Source: Sabulicella glaciei
Lineage (GTDB): Bacteria; Pseudomonadota; Alphaproteobacteria; Acetobacterales; Acetobacteraceae
NCBI RefSeq assembly: GCF_026183895.1
Contig: NZ_JAPFQI010000004.1
Location: 1-64,000 of the forward strand
DNA length: 64,000 nucleotides
Direction of reading: 5' to 3'
Shown: one piece after another, positions 7,943 through 16,708 of the stretch
Numbering within the stretch: the stretch's first letter is position 1
Layout of the letters: every line of letters starts with the position of its first letter
Made by a program: the position numbers and the translations under genes
Notes under the pieces: model-generated
Seen by the model: the letters and a program-made list of their open reading frames with translations, nothing else
What the model was told of the DNA's origin: nothing
Databases searched by the model: none

Positions 7943-9148
7943 ATGAGCGCTGAGGGGCGCCAGCCCGCCCAGACCCCGATATGTGGCCAAGCCGGCGGGG
8001 GCACGCCGCTGCTGTCGCTTGTCGCGGTCATCGGTGCTGCCACCATATTCGGACTCACCTACAGCCTCACCGCGCCGCTCGTCGCATTGAACTTGGCGGA
8101 ACGTGGGTTGGGGGAGACCTGGATCGGCCTCAACGCCGCCATGCACGCCGTGGGCGTGCTGATGGTGGCGCCACTCCTGCCGCGGCTCGCCGGCCGCTTC
8201 GGAGTCCGGCCGCTACTCCTTGTGGCGCTGCTGTCGACCGCGGCCTTGCTGCTGCTCTTCCCCGCGATCCCGATCGTCTGGATGTGGTTCGTGCTGCGGA
8301 TCGGGCTGGGCGCGGGCGCGGAGATCCTATTCGTTCTGACGGAAAGCTGGGCAAACGAACTCAGCAGCGATAGGACGCGCGGCAGGGTCATGGCGACCTA
8401 CACGGCCATGCTCTCGCTCGGCTTCGCAGGTGGCCCACTCATCCTCTCCGTCACCGGGACGGACGGGATACTTCCCTTCGCCGTGGGCTCGGGGGCGGCG
8501 CTGCTGGCCCTGCTCCTGCTGGTCCATCCCGGTGTCACCCGTCCAGCCATGCAAGCACATGGCCAGAGCAATCTTCTTCGATTCATGCGCCTGGCGCCCG
8601 TGGCCATGTCGACGACGGCGCTGAACGCCGCCGTCGAGACGGCCGGACTGTCGTTCATGGTCATCTACGCTGCCCGTCTCGGCTGGGAAGAGCAGGCTGG
8701 TACGCAACTGATCACGACGCTGATGGTGGGGGCGATCCTGCTGCAACTGCCGATTGGATGGCTCTGCGACAAGATGGACCGCCGGACGCTGATGCTTTGG
8801 CTGGGTGGTCTGTGCACGCTTGGTGCTCTCGCCTGGCCCATTCTCCTGCAGACGCCGTGGGTCGCCTATCCTGCACTTTTCCTCTGGGGAGGCCTGTTTG
8901 TCGGGATCTACACCACGATGCTGGCCATCGTCGGGTCCCGGTTTCGCGGCACGGATCTCGTCGGCGTCTACGCGGCTATGGGCCTGCTTTGGGGCGGCGG
9001 TGCGCTCGTCGGGCCCAGTCTCACGGGCGCGGCCCTCGACATGGCCCGACACGGCCTTCCGCTGTTCGTGGCCCTGGCCTGTGGCAGCTTCACCCTGGCC
9101 CTTCTCCTCTCACCGGCGCTTTCTCGCCGGAGGACCGCGCCCGCATGA
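7943..9148 (+). CDS. Major facilitator superfamily transporter (YcaD-like)
   Basis: About 400 residues with twelve hydrophobic stretches, starting after a short polar N-terminus (MSAEGRQPAQ). Typical MFS features are the loop between helices 2 and 3 (PRLAGRFGVRPLL), the long helix 5 (LSLGFAGGPLI) and the second-half loop WLCDKMDRRTLM, which repeats the A-loop G-x-x-x-D-R-x-G/R-R-R signature. Overall it resembles the YcaD branch of inner-membrane exporters with unknown substrate. The start is uncertain: an alternative ATG at 7853 would add 30 residues. The stop codon overlaps the start of the next gene (ATGA), so both are translated together. Confidence 0.82.
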   Translation: MSAEGRQPAQTPICGQAGGGTPLLSLVAVIGAATIFGLTYSLTAPLVALNLAERGLGETWIGLNAAMHAVGVLMVAPLLPRLAGRFGVRPLLLVALLSTAALLLLFPAIPIVWMWFVLRIGLGAGAEILFVLTESWANELSSDRTRGRVMATYTAMLSLGFAGGPLILSVTGTDGILPFAVGSGAALLALLLLVHPGVTRPAMQAHGQSNLLRFMRLAPVAMSTTALNAAVETAGLSFMVIYAARLGWEEQAGTQLITTLMVGAILLQLPIGWLCDKMDRRTLMLWLGGLCTLGALAWPILLQTPWVAYPALFLWGGLFVGIYTTMLAIVGSRFRGTDLVGVYAAMGLLWGGGALVGPSLTGAALDMARHGLPLFVALACGSFTLALLLSPALSRRRTAPA

Positions 9149-10440
9149 TCCGCATCATGCTCCTGCTTCTGGGTCACGAGGTGATCCAGCGCCGCTGGCC
9201 CGTACTTCTGGCGGCAGGACTCGCATGGCTTGGACTGGGCGCCTTCATCTTTGTCGATGCCATCGACGGCTGGACGCTGATCCCGCCGCACGTCTTCGGC
9301 TATTTCATGCTGCCCGAGGCGGCCCTCAGCCTGATCGCGGCCGCGGGCAGCAAAGGTGCGGCCCGGCGGCTCAGGCTCGCCAAGAGCGTCGCGCTGCTGG
9401 TCGCCGCGGGGCTGATCCTCAGCGCCTCGCCGCGCACGAGTTTCATCCTGGCCTTGCTGCTTGCCCTGGGCTTCCTGGTCGACGGTGTCCTCCGCATCGC
9501 CAGCGCGCACCTGATCCGCTTCCTCGGATGGAGAGGCGCAGTTGCGGGTGGCGTGCTCGAGATCCTCTTCGCCGTCGCGATGCTGCAGCCCTTGCCGACC
9601 TGGTATGCCGGAACCGTCGGCTGCATGGTTGGCCTGCTCCTGGCGCTGAGCGGGACCGGCATCATCCACGCCGCCATGCGGATCCGCCGCCTGCCACCCG
9701 GCACGCCCGTCTCCATCGCGCTGTCGCAGAACCCGATCGCCAATGTCCTGCTGCCTCCGGTCCAGCCTGAGCGGACGGGCGGGAAGAGCAGCCTGATTGT
9801 GCATGTTTGGACGCCCACCGGCACGGTCAGCACCCCCCTGCATCAACGGGCCGTCAGCCGCTACATCGCGGCGGTCGACGGCAGCGGCACAATCTCGACC
9901 GGCCATGCCGCCCTCGAGCTGGCGCCCGACCTCTACATCAGCCACTACCCCGCCGTGGAGATTGACCGGTCGCGCAATGCCTTCGCAGCCCTTCTGCGCG
10001 CGACGACCGACAACGATGTCCCCGGACGGTTCCTCCCAGGCCATGCCGAGGAGGTCGCTGGGTGGTGTGCCCCGACTGCGCAGGTTGTGTTCTACGACTT
10101 CAACGCCCTTCGGCTGCGCGCCTTCTGGGAAGCGTACAGACAGGACCAGACCTACAACCTCACAAGCCGCAACTGCTCCAGCGCCGTCGCTGGCGCACTT
10201 GATGCAGCGCTGGAAGGTGCCTTCGTCTCGAAGCGGTGGCCCGTCATTTCGGTGCTGGGCGCCCTGACCAACCCGGAACTCTGGGCAGCGGGGCTCATAC
10301 GCCAGCGCGCGGAAAGCATGGCCTGGACGCCCGGGCTCGTGCTCGACTACGCCCGCGCCATGAGTGCTGTGATCGACCCTCCCGCCGCGCTTTGGCACCG
10401 CCTCCTGCGGCCAAGTCGGGCTGCGCTGCGCGATGTATAA
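9145..10440 (+). CDS. HdeD-like membrane domain fused to a putative papain-like (DUF4105-like) domain
   Basis: A 431-residue protein in two parts. Residues ~18-180 contain six hydrophobic helices in the HdeD/DUF308 pattern (three related helix pairs). Residues ~215-360 are soluble and contain STGHAALEL (His254), YISHYPAVE and YNLTSRNCSSAVAGALDAAL (Cys344). A conserved His before a conserved Asn-Cys is the order seen in permuted papain-like folds such as DUF4105, LRAT and PPPDE proteins, so this part may be a thiol hydrolase or acyltransferase. That assignment is inference. Translationally coupled to the MFS transporter (4-bp overlap), suggesting a shared envelope or export role. Confidence 0.7.
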   Translation: MIRIMLLLLGHEVIQRRWPVLLAAGLAWLGLGAFIFVDAIDGWTLIPPHVFGYFMLPEAALSLIAAAGSKGAARRLRLAKSVALLVAAGLILSASPRTSFILALLLALGFLVDGVLRIASAHLIRFLGWRGAVAGGVLEILFAVAMLQPLPTWYAGTVGCMVGLLLALSGTGIIHAAMRIRRLPPGTPVSIALSQNPIANVLLPPVQPERTGGKSSLIVHVWTPTGTVSTPLHQRAVSRYIAAVDGSGTISTGHAALELAPDLYISHYPAVEIDRSRNAFAALLRATTDNDVPGRFLPGHAEEVAGWCAPTAQVVFYDFNALRLRAFWEAYRQDQTYNLTSRNCSSAVAGALDAALEGAFVSKRWPVISVLGALTNPELWAAGLIRQRAESMAWTPGLVLDYARAMSAVIDPPAALWHRLLRPSRAALRDV

Positions 10441-10720
10441 GCGGCGCGACTGCCCTCACAGGCGGAGCAGATAGGGCCGGATCGGAATATCGCGGAGATG
10501 CTGCGGAAGCGTCCTGCAACCGCTTGCGATGACCGTGCGGCGTTGTGGTGGGCACAAGGTGCAGATCACTTGGAACTCCCGCTTCCGCCGGGGCGGCCAC
10601 GAAACGAGGTTCGAACTGTGCCACTCCTTGCTCGATAGGTCGGAAGGATATCTTTTCGCCTGCCACCTGTGACTGCCGCCGATTCAAGTTGAAGCATCCG
10701 GCCTTGAAGAGACCGCCGGC

Positions 10721-11671
10721 CTAGCTCGCCAGCCGGATCCCGGGCCGGTGCACCCGCACGGCGCTCTGCTCGGCCAGGATCTCGCCGATCGCCTGCCGGA
10801 GCATGCGGATGTCGCGGATGCGGCCGAAGCTGGGGCGGTGGAACAGCGCCACGTCGCGTCCGAACGCCCCGCCCGCGATGCGCCGGTAGGCAACCATGTC
10901 GTCCAGCAGCGCGCCCACCTGGATCGCCAACTGGGGAAACAGCGAGACGCCGCTTCCGGCCGCGATCATCTGCCGCAGCGATTCGAGGCTCGCGGCCTGA
11001 AGCACGTGGTCGCCCTCGCGCAGGCGGTCCGGGCAAAAGGCGAGGGCCTGGTCGCGCAGGCAGTGGCCCTCGCTGAGCAGGATCAGCTCGCTGGCCGGGA
11101 TGTCCCCGGGCCGCACCTCGTCCACCTGAGCAAGGGCATGGTCGCGCGGCACGGCCAGCGCCAGCTCCTCGCGGAACAGCGGGAGCTCGGCAAGGTCGCT
11201 TTCGCCCAGCGGGCCTGCGGCGAGCACGGCGTCCAGCTCCCCTTGCTCCAGCTGGCGGATCAGCGGGCGCGTGTTGCCCTCGATCAGCAGCAGGCGCAGG
11301 CGCGGGAAGCGGGCGCGCAGCGGCCGCAGCAGGAAGGGCACGAGATAGGGACCGAGCGTCGAGATCACCCCGAGCCTGACCACGCCTGTCAGCGGCTCCG
11401 CACCGGTGCGGACGACCTCGAAGAGACGTCGCGCCTCGCTGAGGATGCGGCGCGCCTGGGCCACCACCTCCTCGCCGCGCGCGGTGACGAGCACGCCGCG
11501 CGGCGAACGCTCGAAGATCTCGAGGCTCAGGAACTCTTCCAGCTTGCGGAGCTGGCCCGACAAGGTGGGCTGGGACACGCCGCAAGCGGCCGCGGCCCGG
11601 CCGAAATGCCGATGCTCGGCGACCGCGCTCACATATTCGAGGTCGCGCAGCGACAGGCCCGCGAGATTCAT
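10721..11671 (-). CDS. oxyR: OxyR-type LysR-family peroxide sensor
   Basis: A 316-residue LysR-type regulator with a winged helix at the N-terminus (FGRAAAACGVSQPTLSGQLRKLE) and a substrate-binding-like sensor domain. The segment LLSEGHCLRDQALAFC has Cys204 and Cys213, nine residues apart, in the same sequence context as the peroxide-reactive pair of E. coli OxyR (Cys199/Cys208). It should therefore sense hydrogen peroxide by disulfide formation. ATG at 11671 follows GGGAGGGACAC. No catalase or peroxidase gene is adjacent. Instead it follows the peptide-export operon, 109 bp downstream on the same strand, so it may be partly co-transcribed with it. Confidence 0.9.
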   Translation of the reverse strand: MNLAGLSLRDLEYVSAVAEHRHFGRAAAACGVSQPTLSGQLRKLEEFLSLEIFERSPRGVLVTARGEEVVAQARRILSEARRLFEVVRTGAEPLTGVVRLGVISTLGPYLVPFLLRPLRARFPRLRLLLIEGNTRPLIRQLEQGELDAVLAAGPLGESDLAELPLFREELALAVPRDHALAQVDEVRPGDIPASELILLSEGHCLRDQALAFCPDRLREGDHVLQAASLESLRQMIAAGSGVSLFPQLAIQVGALLDDMVAYRRIAGGAFGRDVALFHRPSFGRIRDIRMLRQAIGEILAEQSAVRVHRPGIRLAS

Positions 11672-11780
11672 GTGTCCCTCCCGTATCGGGCGCAAGCATC
11701 CCAGGGCGACACCGAGGATCCCGACAGGGCGCCGGCGCCATACTTATCGAATGACCACTCCATTGTGATGCTTCGCGATC

Positions 11781-14570
11781 TTATGCCAGCTGCCGAACTG
11801 CGAGGCGCGCAAACAGACCACCTGCCTCGATCAGCTCCTCGAACCGCCCTTCCTCCACGACCCTTCCCCCGTCCATCACATAGATGCGCGCGGCACGCTG
11901 CACGGTGGATAGGCGATGTGCAACGACGAGGGTGGTGACGCCCATTGCCTCCAGATTGCGTGTCACCACCTCCTGCGTTCGGTTGTCGAGGGCGCTGGTC
12001 GCCTCGTCCAAGAGAAGGATGCGCGGGCGGTGCGCGAGGGCGCGGGCGATCATCAGCCGCTGCCGCTGCCCGCCCGACAAGGTGCCGCCGCCCTCGGCAA
12101 GCATAGTGTGCAACCCCATCGGCATGGCAGCGATGTCAGGTTCCAGTCCGGCTGCGCGGGCCGCCGCCATCGCCTCCTCCACGCTCATCGGCACGCCGCC
12201 TGCGATATTCTCCAGCAACGAGCCCGCCAGCACCCGCCCGCGCTGAAGCACCACACCCATCTGCCGTCGCACCGCGCGCGGGTCGAGCCCGGCGAGGTCG
12301 CGTCCATCCATGAACACGGCCCCGGCTTCTGGCGCCTCGAAACCCAACAAGAGGCGGAGCACGGTGGACTTACCAGAGCCCGAGGGGCCGACCAGCGCCA
12401 CCGTCTCGCCTGGCGCGGCGCGCAGGGTCACTTGGTCCAGGGCGGAAGGGAGGCTCGGCGCGTAGCGGAAGGTGATACCCTGAAGCTCGACCATGCCGCG
12501 CAGCGTTCCGGGGTCTCTCCGCAGCCCCGCATCCTCAGGAACCGCCTCCAGGATGGGGCGGGCACGCTCATACAGCGGCACGAGCGCCAGCACAGAGGGC
12601 ATCACCCCAGCCAGCGACAGCAGCGCAGAGTTGAACTGGCCGAAGGCCGCGCTGAATGCGACGAAGTCGCCAATTCCCACCTGCGCCCAGCCCAGCCCGA
12701 CCGCTGCTATCAACACGCCGGTGGACAGGGTTCCCCAGAGCGCACCGAAGGCCGAGACACCGCCCGACACCAGCCGGCTGCGAAGCGAGAGCCTCGCCTC
12801 CTCCACAAAAGCCAGCGCGAAGCGGGCGAAGCCCCGATCCTCGGCTGCTGCGACGCGCAGCTTGGCGATCCCCTCGACCAGTTCCAGGGCGAAGGAGCGG
12901 ACACGGCCCGATGCAGCCAGCAGGCGCCGCCGGAGCCGAAGTTGCAGCAAGGCAGCCGCCACCATCACCAACGCCTGCACCAGTGCGAGGCCGAGCGCGA
13001 CCAAAGCCAGGCGCCAGCTATAGTGCAGCAGCAGCACAAAGTTCAGCGCACCGAACAACGCCGCCAAGGCGGTGCCGACCACCGTACCGCTCGCTGCCTC
13101 GCGCATCTGGTTCACCGCATCGGCGCGCATGGCGAGGTCTGCCGCCTGCTGCCCCCGGAAGAAGGAAACCGGCAGGCGCAGGAGGCGGTCCCAGATCGCG
13201 GCCTCCAGCCGCGCATTCACCGTGGTTGCGAGGCGCAGCAGCGCAAAGCCGCGCACGAGGGCGAACACGCTGGCACCCACCGCTGCGGCCGCCAGCCCGG
13301 CCAGGATCTGCGCCAGCTCGCCGCGCGCGCTGGCTGGGATGATGCTCTCAAAGAGCAGTCCGGTGGCATAGGGGGTGGCCAGCCCGAGAAGACCCGCGAG
13401 TAGCGAGACGAGAAGGATCGTCGTCAGTTCCCGCCGCCCACCGAGCAGCCCCAGGCGCAGCAAAGCCTGCGCGCCCAGCTTCGTGTCCGGCAGCATGGGC
13501 GAAAAGCTGTAGCCAAAGGGTTCGAGATCCGCTTCGACCGGCTTACTGGTTCCGGGCAGCAGTGCAACCGGGTGGCCATCGGGGGCCAGGAAGCCCAGAA
13601 AGGGTTCCTCCGCCCGGTGCTGCCAACCAGGCTCCAGGCGAACGCGGCGGGCGCGAAGGCGAAAGCCCTCGGCGGCGGCCAAGACGGCACGGTGCCGGTC
13701 TTCCGTGTGTCCTGCGGAGGATGCGACGCCTTCGCCTGCGGTCTGGACGCCCAAGGCATGGGCGATGCGCCGCAGCGCACCCTGCAGCCCCTCGCCTTCG
13801 CTTTCGTCGTGGGTCTTGCCCCCTTTCCCGGCCAGCGAGGCTATCGCTTCGGCGGCGCGGGCATCGCCGCTGCTTGCCCGCTCGGCAATGCGGCCGCTGA
13901 GGCTTTCCTGCGCCCGCTGCGAAGCAGCGGCGAGGCGTGCGAGGCAAGCGGCGTGGAACCGCTCCAGCGCTGCCGGAAGCTGCCCCTTGTCCAGAAGCGA
14001 AGCCCAGCCGAGGTAGCGCAGCCGCGTGCCGGGAAGGCCAAGCAACCCCGGCCCGGCTGCGGGCAGGGGCACGATTTCGCCCGGACCGGCGCCAGGGACC
14101 ACACCGTCCGCTTCTTCCAGCCGGCCTGCTTCGACCAGCGCCCAAACCACCCCCTCGCGCGGGCGCAGCAAGGTCGCCTCGGACAGTGCCTCGCCCTCCG
14201 CCGGAAGCGCGGGCTCGGGCGAAGGGCCGTGAAAGGCCCCGCGCGACAACGCGATGAGCCATGCCTCCAGGGCGGGCAACAGCGCCGCCTGCACGTCCTC
14301 CGGCGCCACGGGGCGCAGCCTCGTTCCCGGCTCTGGCCAAGCGCGCACGGGATGTTCCGCATTGCCCAGGCAGGGCGCGACGCTACCCGCCGCGACGCGC
14401 AGCAGCGGCACGGAAAGCCCAGCATGGCTCGACGGACTTAGCCGCAATTCCAGCGCGCCAGCTTCCACGACGAACCACAGCCCGCCGCCATCCATCACCA
14501 GCGGTCCGGTTGGGACGAAGGGATTGGCGCTGGCCGGATGAAGCGACGCCTCGGGTGCGATCCCGCTCAT
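11781..14570 (-). CDS. NHLP-type bacteriocin export ABC transporter, permease/ATPase subunit
   Basis: A 929-residue half-transporter. Residues 1 to ~370 form an accessory region that starts with a cyclic-nucleotide-binding-like beta segment (NPFVPTGPLVMDGG...). A six-helix permease follows (about 375-650), then an ATPase domain with Walker A LVGPSGSGKST, signature LSGGQRQRLMIARAL and Walker B RILLLDEATSALD. There is no C39 peptidase domain. This is the layout of the second ABC subunit of NHLP (nitrile hydratase leader peptide) bacteriocin export systems. It overlaps the peptidase-containing transporter by 4 bp and is the last gene of the export operon. Confidence 0.9.
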   Translation of the reverse strand: MSGIAPEASLHPASANPFVPTGPLVMDGGGLWFVVEAGALELRLSPSSHAGLSVPLLRVAAGSVAPCLGNAEHPVRAWPEPGTRLRPVAPEDVQAALLPALEAWLIALSRGAFHGPSPEPALPAEGEALSEATLLRPREGVVWALVEAGRLEEADGVVPGAGPGEIVPLPAAGPGLLGLPGTRLRYLGWASLLDKGQLPAALERFHAACLARLAAASQRAQESLSGRIAERASSGDARAAEAIASLAGKGGKTHDESEGEGLQGALRRIAHALGVQTAGEGVASSAGHTEDRHRAVLAAAEGFRLRARRVRLEPGWQHRAEEPFLGFLAPDGHPVALLPGTSKPVEADLEPFGYSFSPMLPDTKLGAQALLRLGLLGGRRELTTILLVSLLAGLLGLATPYATGLLFESIIPASARGELAQILAGLAAAAVGASVFALVRGFALLRLATTVNARLEAAIWDRLLRLPVSFFRGQQAADLAMRADAVNQMREAASGTVVGTALAALFGALNFVLLLHYSWRLALVALGLALVQALVMVAAALLQLRLRRRLLAASGRVRSFALELVEGIAKLRVAAAEDRGFARFALAFVEEARLSLRSRLVSGGVSAFGALWGTLSTGVLIAAVGLGWAQVGIGDFVAFSAAFGQFNSALLSLAGVMPSVLALVPLYERARPILEAVPEDAGLRRDPGTLRGMVELQGITFRYAPSLPSALDQVTLRAAPGETVALVGPSGSGKSTVLRLLLGFEAPEAGAVFMDGRDLAGLDPRAVRRQMGVVLQRGRVLAGSLLENIAGGVPMSVEEAMAAARAAGLEPDIAAMPMGLHTMLAEGGGTLSGGQRQRLMIARALAHRPRILLLDEATSALDNRTQEVVTRNLEAMGVTTLVVAHRLSTVQRAARIYVMDGGRVVEEGRFEELIEAGGLFARLAVRQLA

Positions 14571-16708
14571 GCCAAGCGCACCAGTTCGGCATAGGGGCCA
14601 GGCTGTGCGAACAGCGTCGCGTGGGCGCCCCGCTGCACGACCTGCCCACGCTCCACCACGAGGATTTCGTCGCAGTCGCGAATGGTGGAAAGTCGATGCG
14701 CGACCACCAGCGTGGTGCAGCCCCGCCGGCGCAGGTTCGCCAGCAGCTGCGCCTCTACCACCGGATCGAGGGCGGAGGTCGCCTCGTCGAGGATCAGGAG
14801 GCTCGGCTGATGCACCAGGGCGCGGGCAATCTCCAGGCGCTGCGCCTGTCCGCCTGAGAAATCCGCGCCGCCTTCCGCGACGGGTCCGTCATAGCCGCCG
14901 GGCCGCGCCAGAATGACCTCGTGCAGGCAGGCATCGCGCGCGGCGGCCAGGATGTCCGCCTCGGGGATAGTGTCGTCCCAGAGCGTCAGGTTCTCCCGCA
15001 CCGTGCCGCGGAACAGAGCCACTTGCTGGTCCACGAAGCCCAGCGACGCCGCTACCGCTTCGCGCGGCCAGGAGGCGGCCGGGCGGCCATCCATCAGGAT
15101 CTCACCCCCCCAGGGGTCATAGAGTCCAGCGAGGAGCCGCGCGACGGTGGATTTTCCGCTTCCCGACGCGCCCACCAGGGCAACACGCGCTCCAGGCACC
15201 AGCCGTAGGCTGAAACCCTGGATCAGCGGCGCCTCCAGCGGCGAATAGCCAAAGGCGAGGTCGCGCATCTCCACCTGGCCAGACAGCCGTGTCGCCGGGC
15301 CGGAAGGCGCATCTCCGGGCACGAGACGCGGATCGGCTTGTGCTGCCGCCACGTCGTCCACGCGCTCCACTTCGCCCTGCAAGGCGCGCAGCCGTGCGGT
15401 CGCGCCTGCAAGAGCCTGCACCGGGCCGAAAAAGCCGGAAAGCAAGGCCTGGAAGGCCACCAGCGTCCCGATGGTGATCGCGCCGTCCATGGCGCGCAAC
15501 GCTCCGAGCCCCAGCACGGCCGCCATTCCCAGGCCTGCGAGCAGCGTGGGCAGGAGGTCCAGCGCCAGCGCGGGCAGCTGCAGCCGCAGCCGCGCATTGA
15601 GCAGTCGCGCCTGCATGCCGGCCCACCGGCCGAAGAAGTCCGCTTCAAGACCGCCGGCTTTCAGCGTCTCGATGGCCTGGATGCCGCCGACTGACACGGC
15701 GGCCATGCGCGCTCCCTCGCGCGCTACCTGCCGCGCCGCCTCGCGCTGTGTCGCCACCACGCCCTGCACCACGAGCGCGTTCAGCAGCGCCACCGAGAGC
15801 CCCACCAGCGTCAGCACCGGATCGTAGAGCAGCATGAGGCCGAGATGGAAAGCCACAGCCAGTCCAGCGGCGAGCAGTGCGGTCGCCTCCGCCCCCACGC
15901 GATGGCCGGTTTCCGAGGCGGCCGAGGCGCGGGAGGCGAGATCGCCCGCATAGCGCTGGGCAAAGAACCCGGTCGGCAGGCGCAGCATGTGGCGGAAGAA
16001 GCGCAGACCAAATCCGGCGCCCAGCGCCAACTCCTGCCGCGCCATCGCGTGTTCCTGCAGCCATGTCAGCAGGCCGCGCAGCAGCGCCGCGAAGGCAAGG
16101 CCGAGCAGCAGCGGCCTCACCCACCCCTCGAAGCCGCGCACCAGCACGTCGTCCACGAAGATCTTGGACGCGGCGGGCACCGCCACCACGGGCAACAAGG
16201 CCAGCGTTGCGGCGATGGCGAGATAGGCGAGCCCTTCGCGAGCCGCGGCGAGGCGGGACAGGGCGGCGGCGAGCGGGCGCGGCTTCGTGCCGCCTCGATT
16301 GAAATCCGGCCCTGGCTCGAAGACCAGAAGCACGCCGGTGAAGGCGCTGTCGAATTCGACATGGGGCACGAGGCGCGGGCCTGAAGCGGGGTCGATGATT
16401 CGCACCCCTTTCTTCTCCATCCGCTCCACCACGACGAAATGGTTGAACTCCCAGAACGCGATGGCCGGCAGGCGGTGCGCGGCGATGCCTTCGGGCTCGA
16501 CGCGCCAGCCCTTCGCTTCGAGCCCATAGCGTCGCGCAGCGCGCAGCAGGTGGCTGGCACGGCTGCCGTCACGCGACACGCCGCAGGCGACGCGCATCTC
16601 CTCCAGCCTCACCCAGCGCCCGTGATGGGCCAGCACCATGGCCAAGGAGGCGGCGCCGCATTCCGTCGCCTCCATCTGAAGGATGGTGGGTGTCACAGTC
16701 CCGTCCAC
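14567..16708 (-). CDS. NHLP-type bacteriocin export ABC transporter with C39 peptidase domain
   Basis: A 713-residue peptidase-containing ABC transporter. The N-terminal C39 domain has catalytic Cys17 (QMEATECGAASL), His90 (WEFNHFVVVE) and Asp106 (RIIDPASG). It should cut substrates after a Gly-Gly pair while exporting them. A six-helix permease (~155-430) and an ATPase follow, with Walker A LVGASGSGKST, signature FSGGQAQRLEIARAL and Walker B SLLILDEATSALD. It resembles the peptidase/permease/ATPase subunit of NHLP systems. The start overlaps the end of the HlyD-type gene by 16 bp. Its obvious substrates are the two double-glycine peptides encoded at the head of the operon. Confidence 0.92.
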   Translation of the reverse strand: MDGTVTPTILQMEATECGAASLAMVLAHHGRWVRLEEMRVACGVSRDGSRASHLLRAARRYGLEAKGWRVEPEGIAAHRLPAIAFWEFNHFVVVERMEKKGVRIIDPASGPRLVPHVEFDSAFTGVLLVFEPGPDFNRGGTKPRPLAAALSRLAAAREGLAYLAIAATLALLPVVAVPAASKIFVDDVLVRGFEGWVRPLLLGLAFAALLRGLLTWLQEHAMARQELALGAGFGLRFFRHMLRLPTGFFAQRYAGDLASRASAASETGHRVGAEATALLAAGLAVAFHLGLMLLYDPVLTLVGLSVALLNALVVQGVVATQREAARQVAREGARMAAVSVGGIQAIETLKAGGLEADFFGRWAGMQARLLNARLRLQLPALALDLLPTLLAGLGMAAVLGLGALRAMDGAITIGTLVAFQALLSGFFGPVQALAGATARLRALQGEVERVDDVAAAQADPRLVPGDAPSGPATRLSGQVEMRDLAFGYSPLEAPLIQGFSLRLVPGARVALVGASGSGKSTVARLLAGLYDPWGGEILMDGRPAASWPREAVAASLGFVDQQVALFRGTVRENLTLWDDTIPEADILAAARDACLHEVILARPGGYDGPVAEGGADFSGGQAQRLEIARALVHQPSLLILDEATSALDPVVEAQLLANLRRRGCTTLVVAHRLSTIRDCDEILVVERGQVVQRGAHATLFAQPGPYAELVRLA

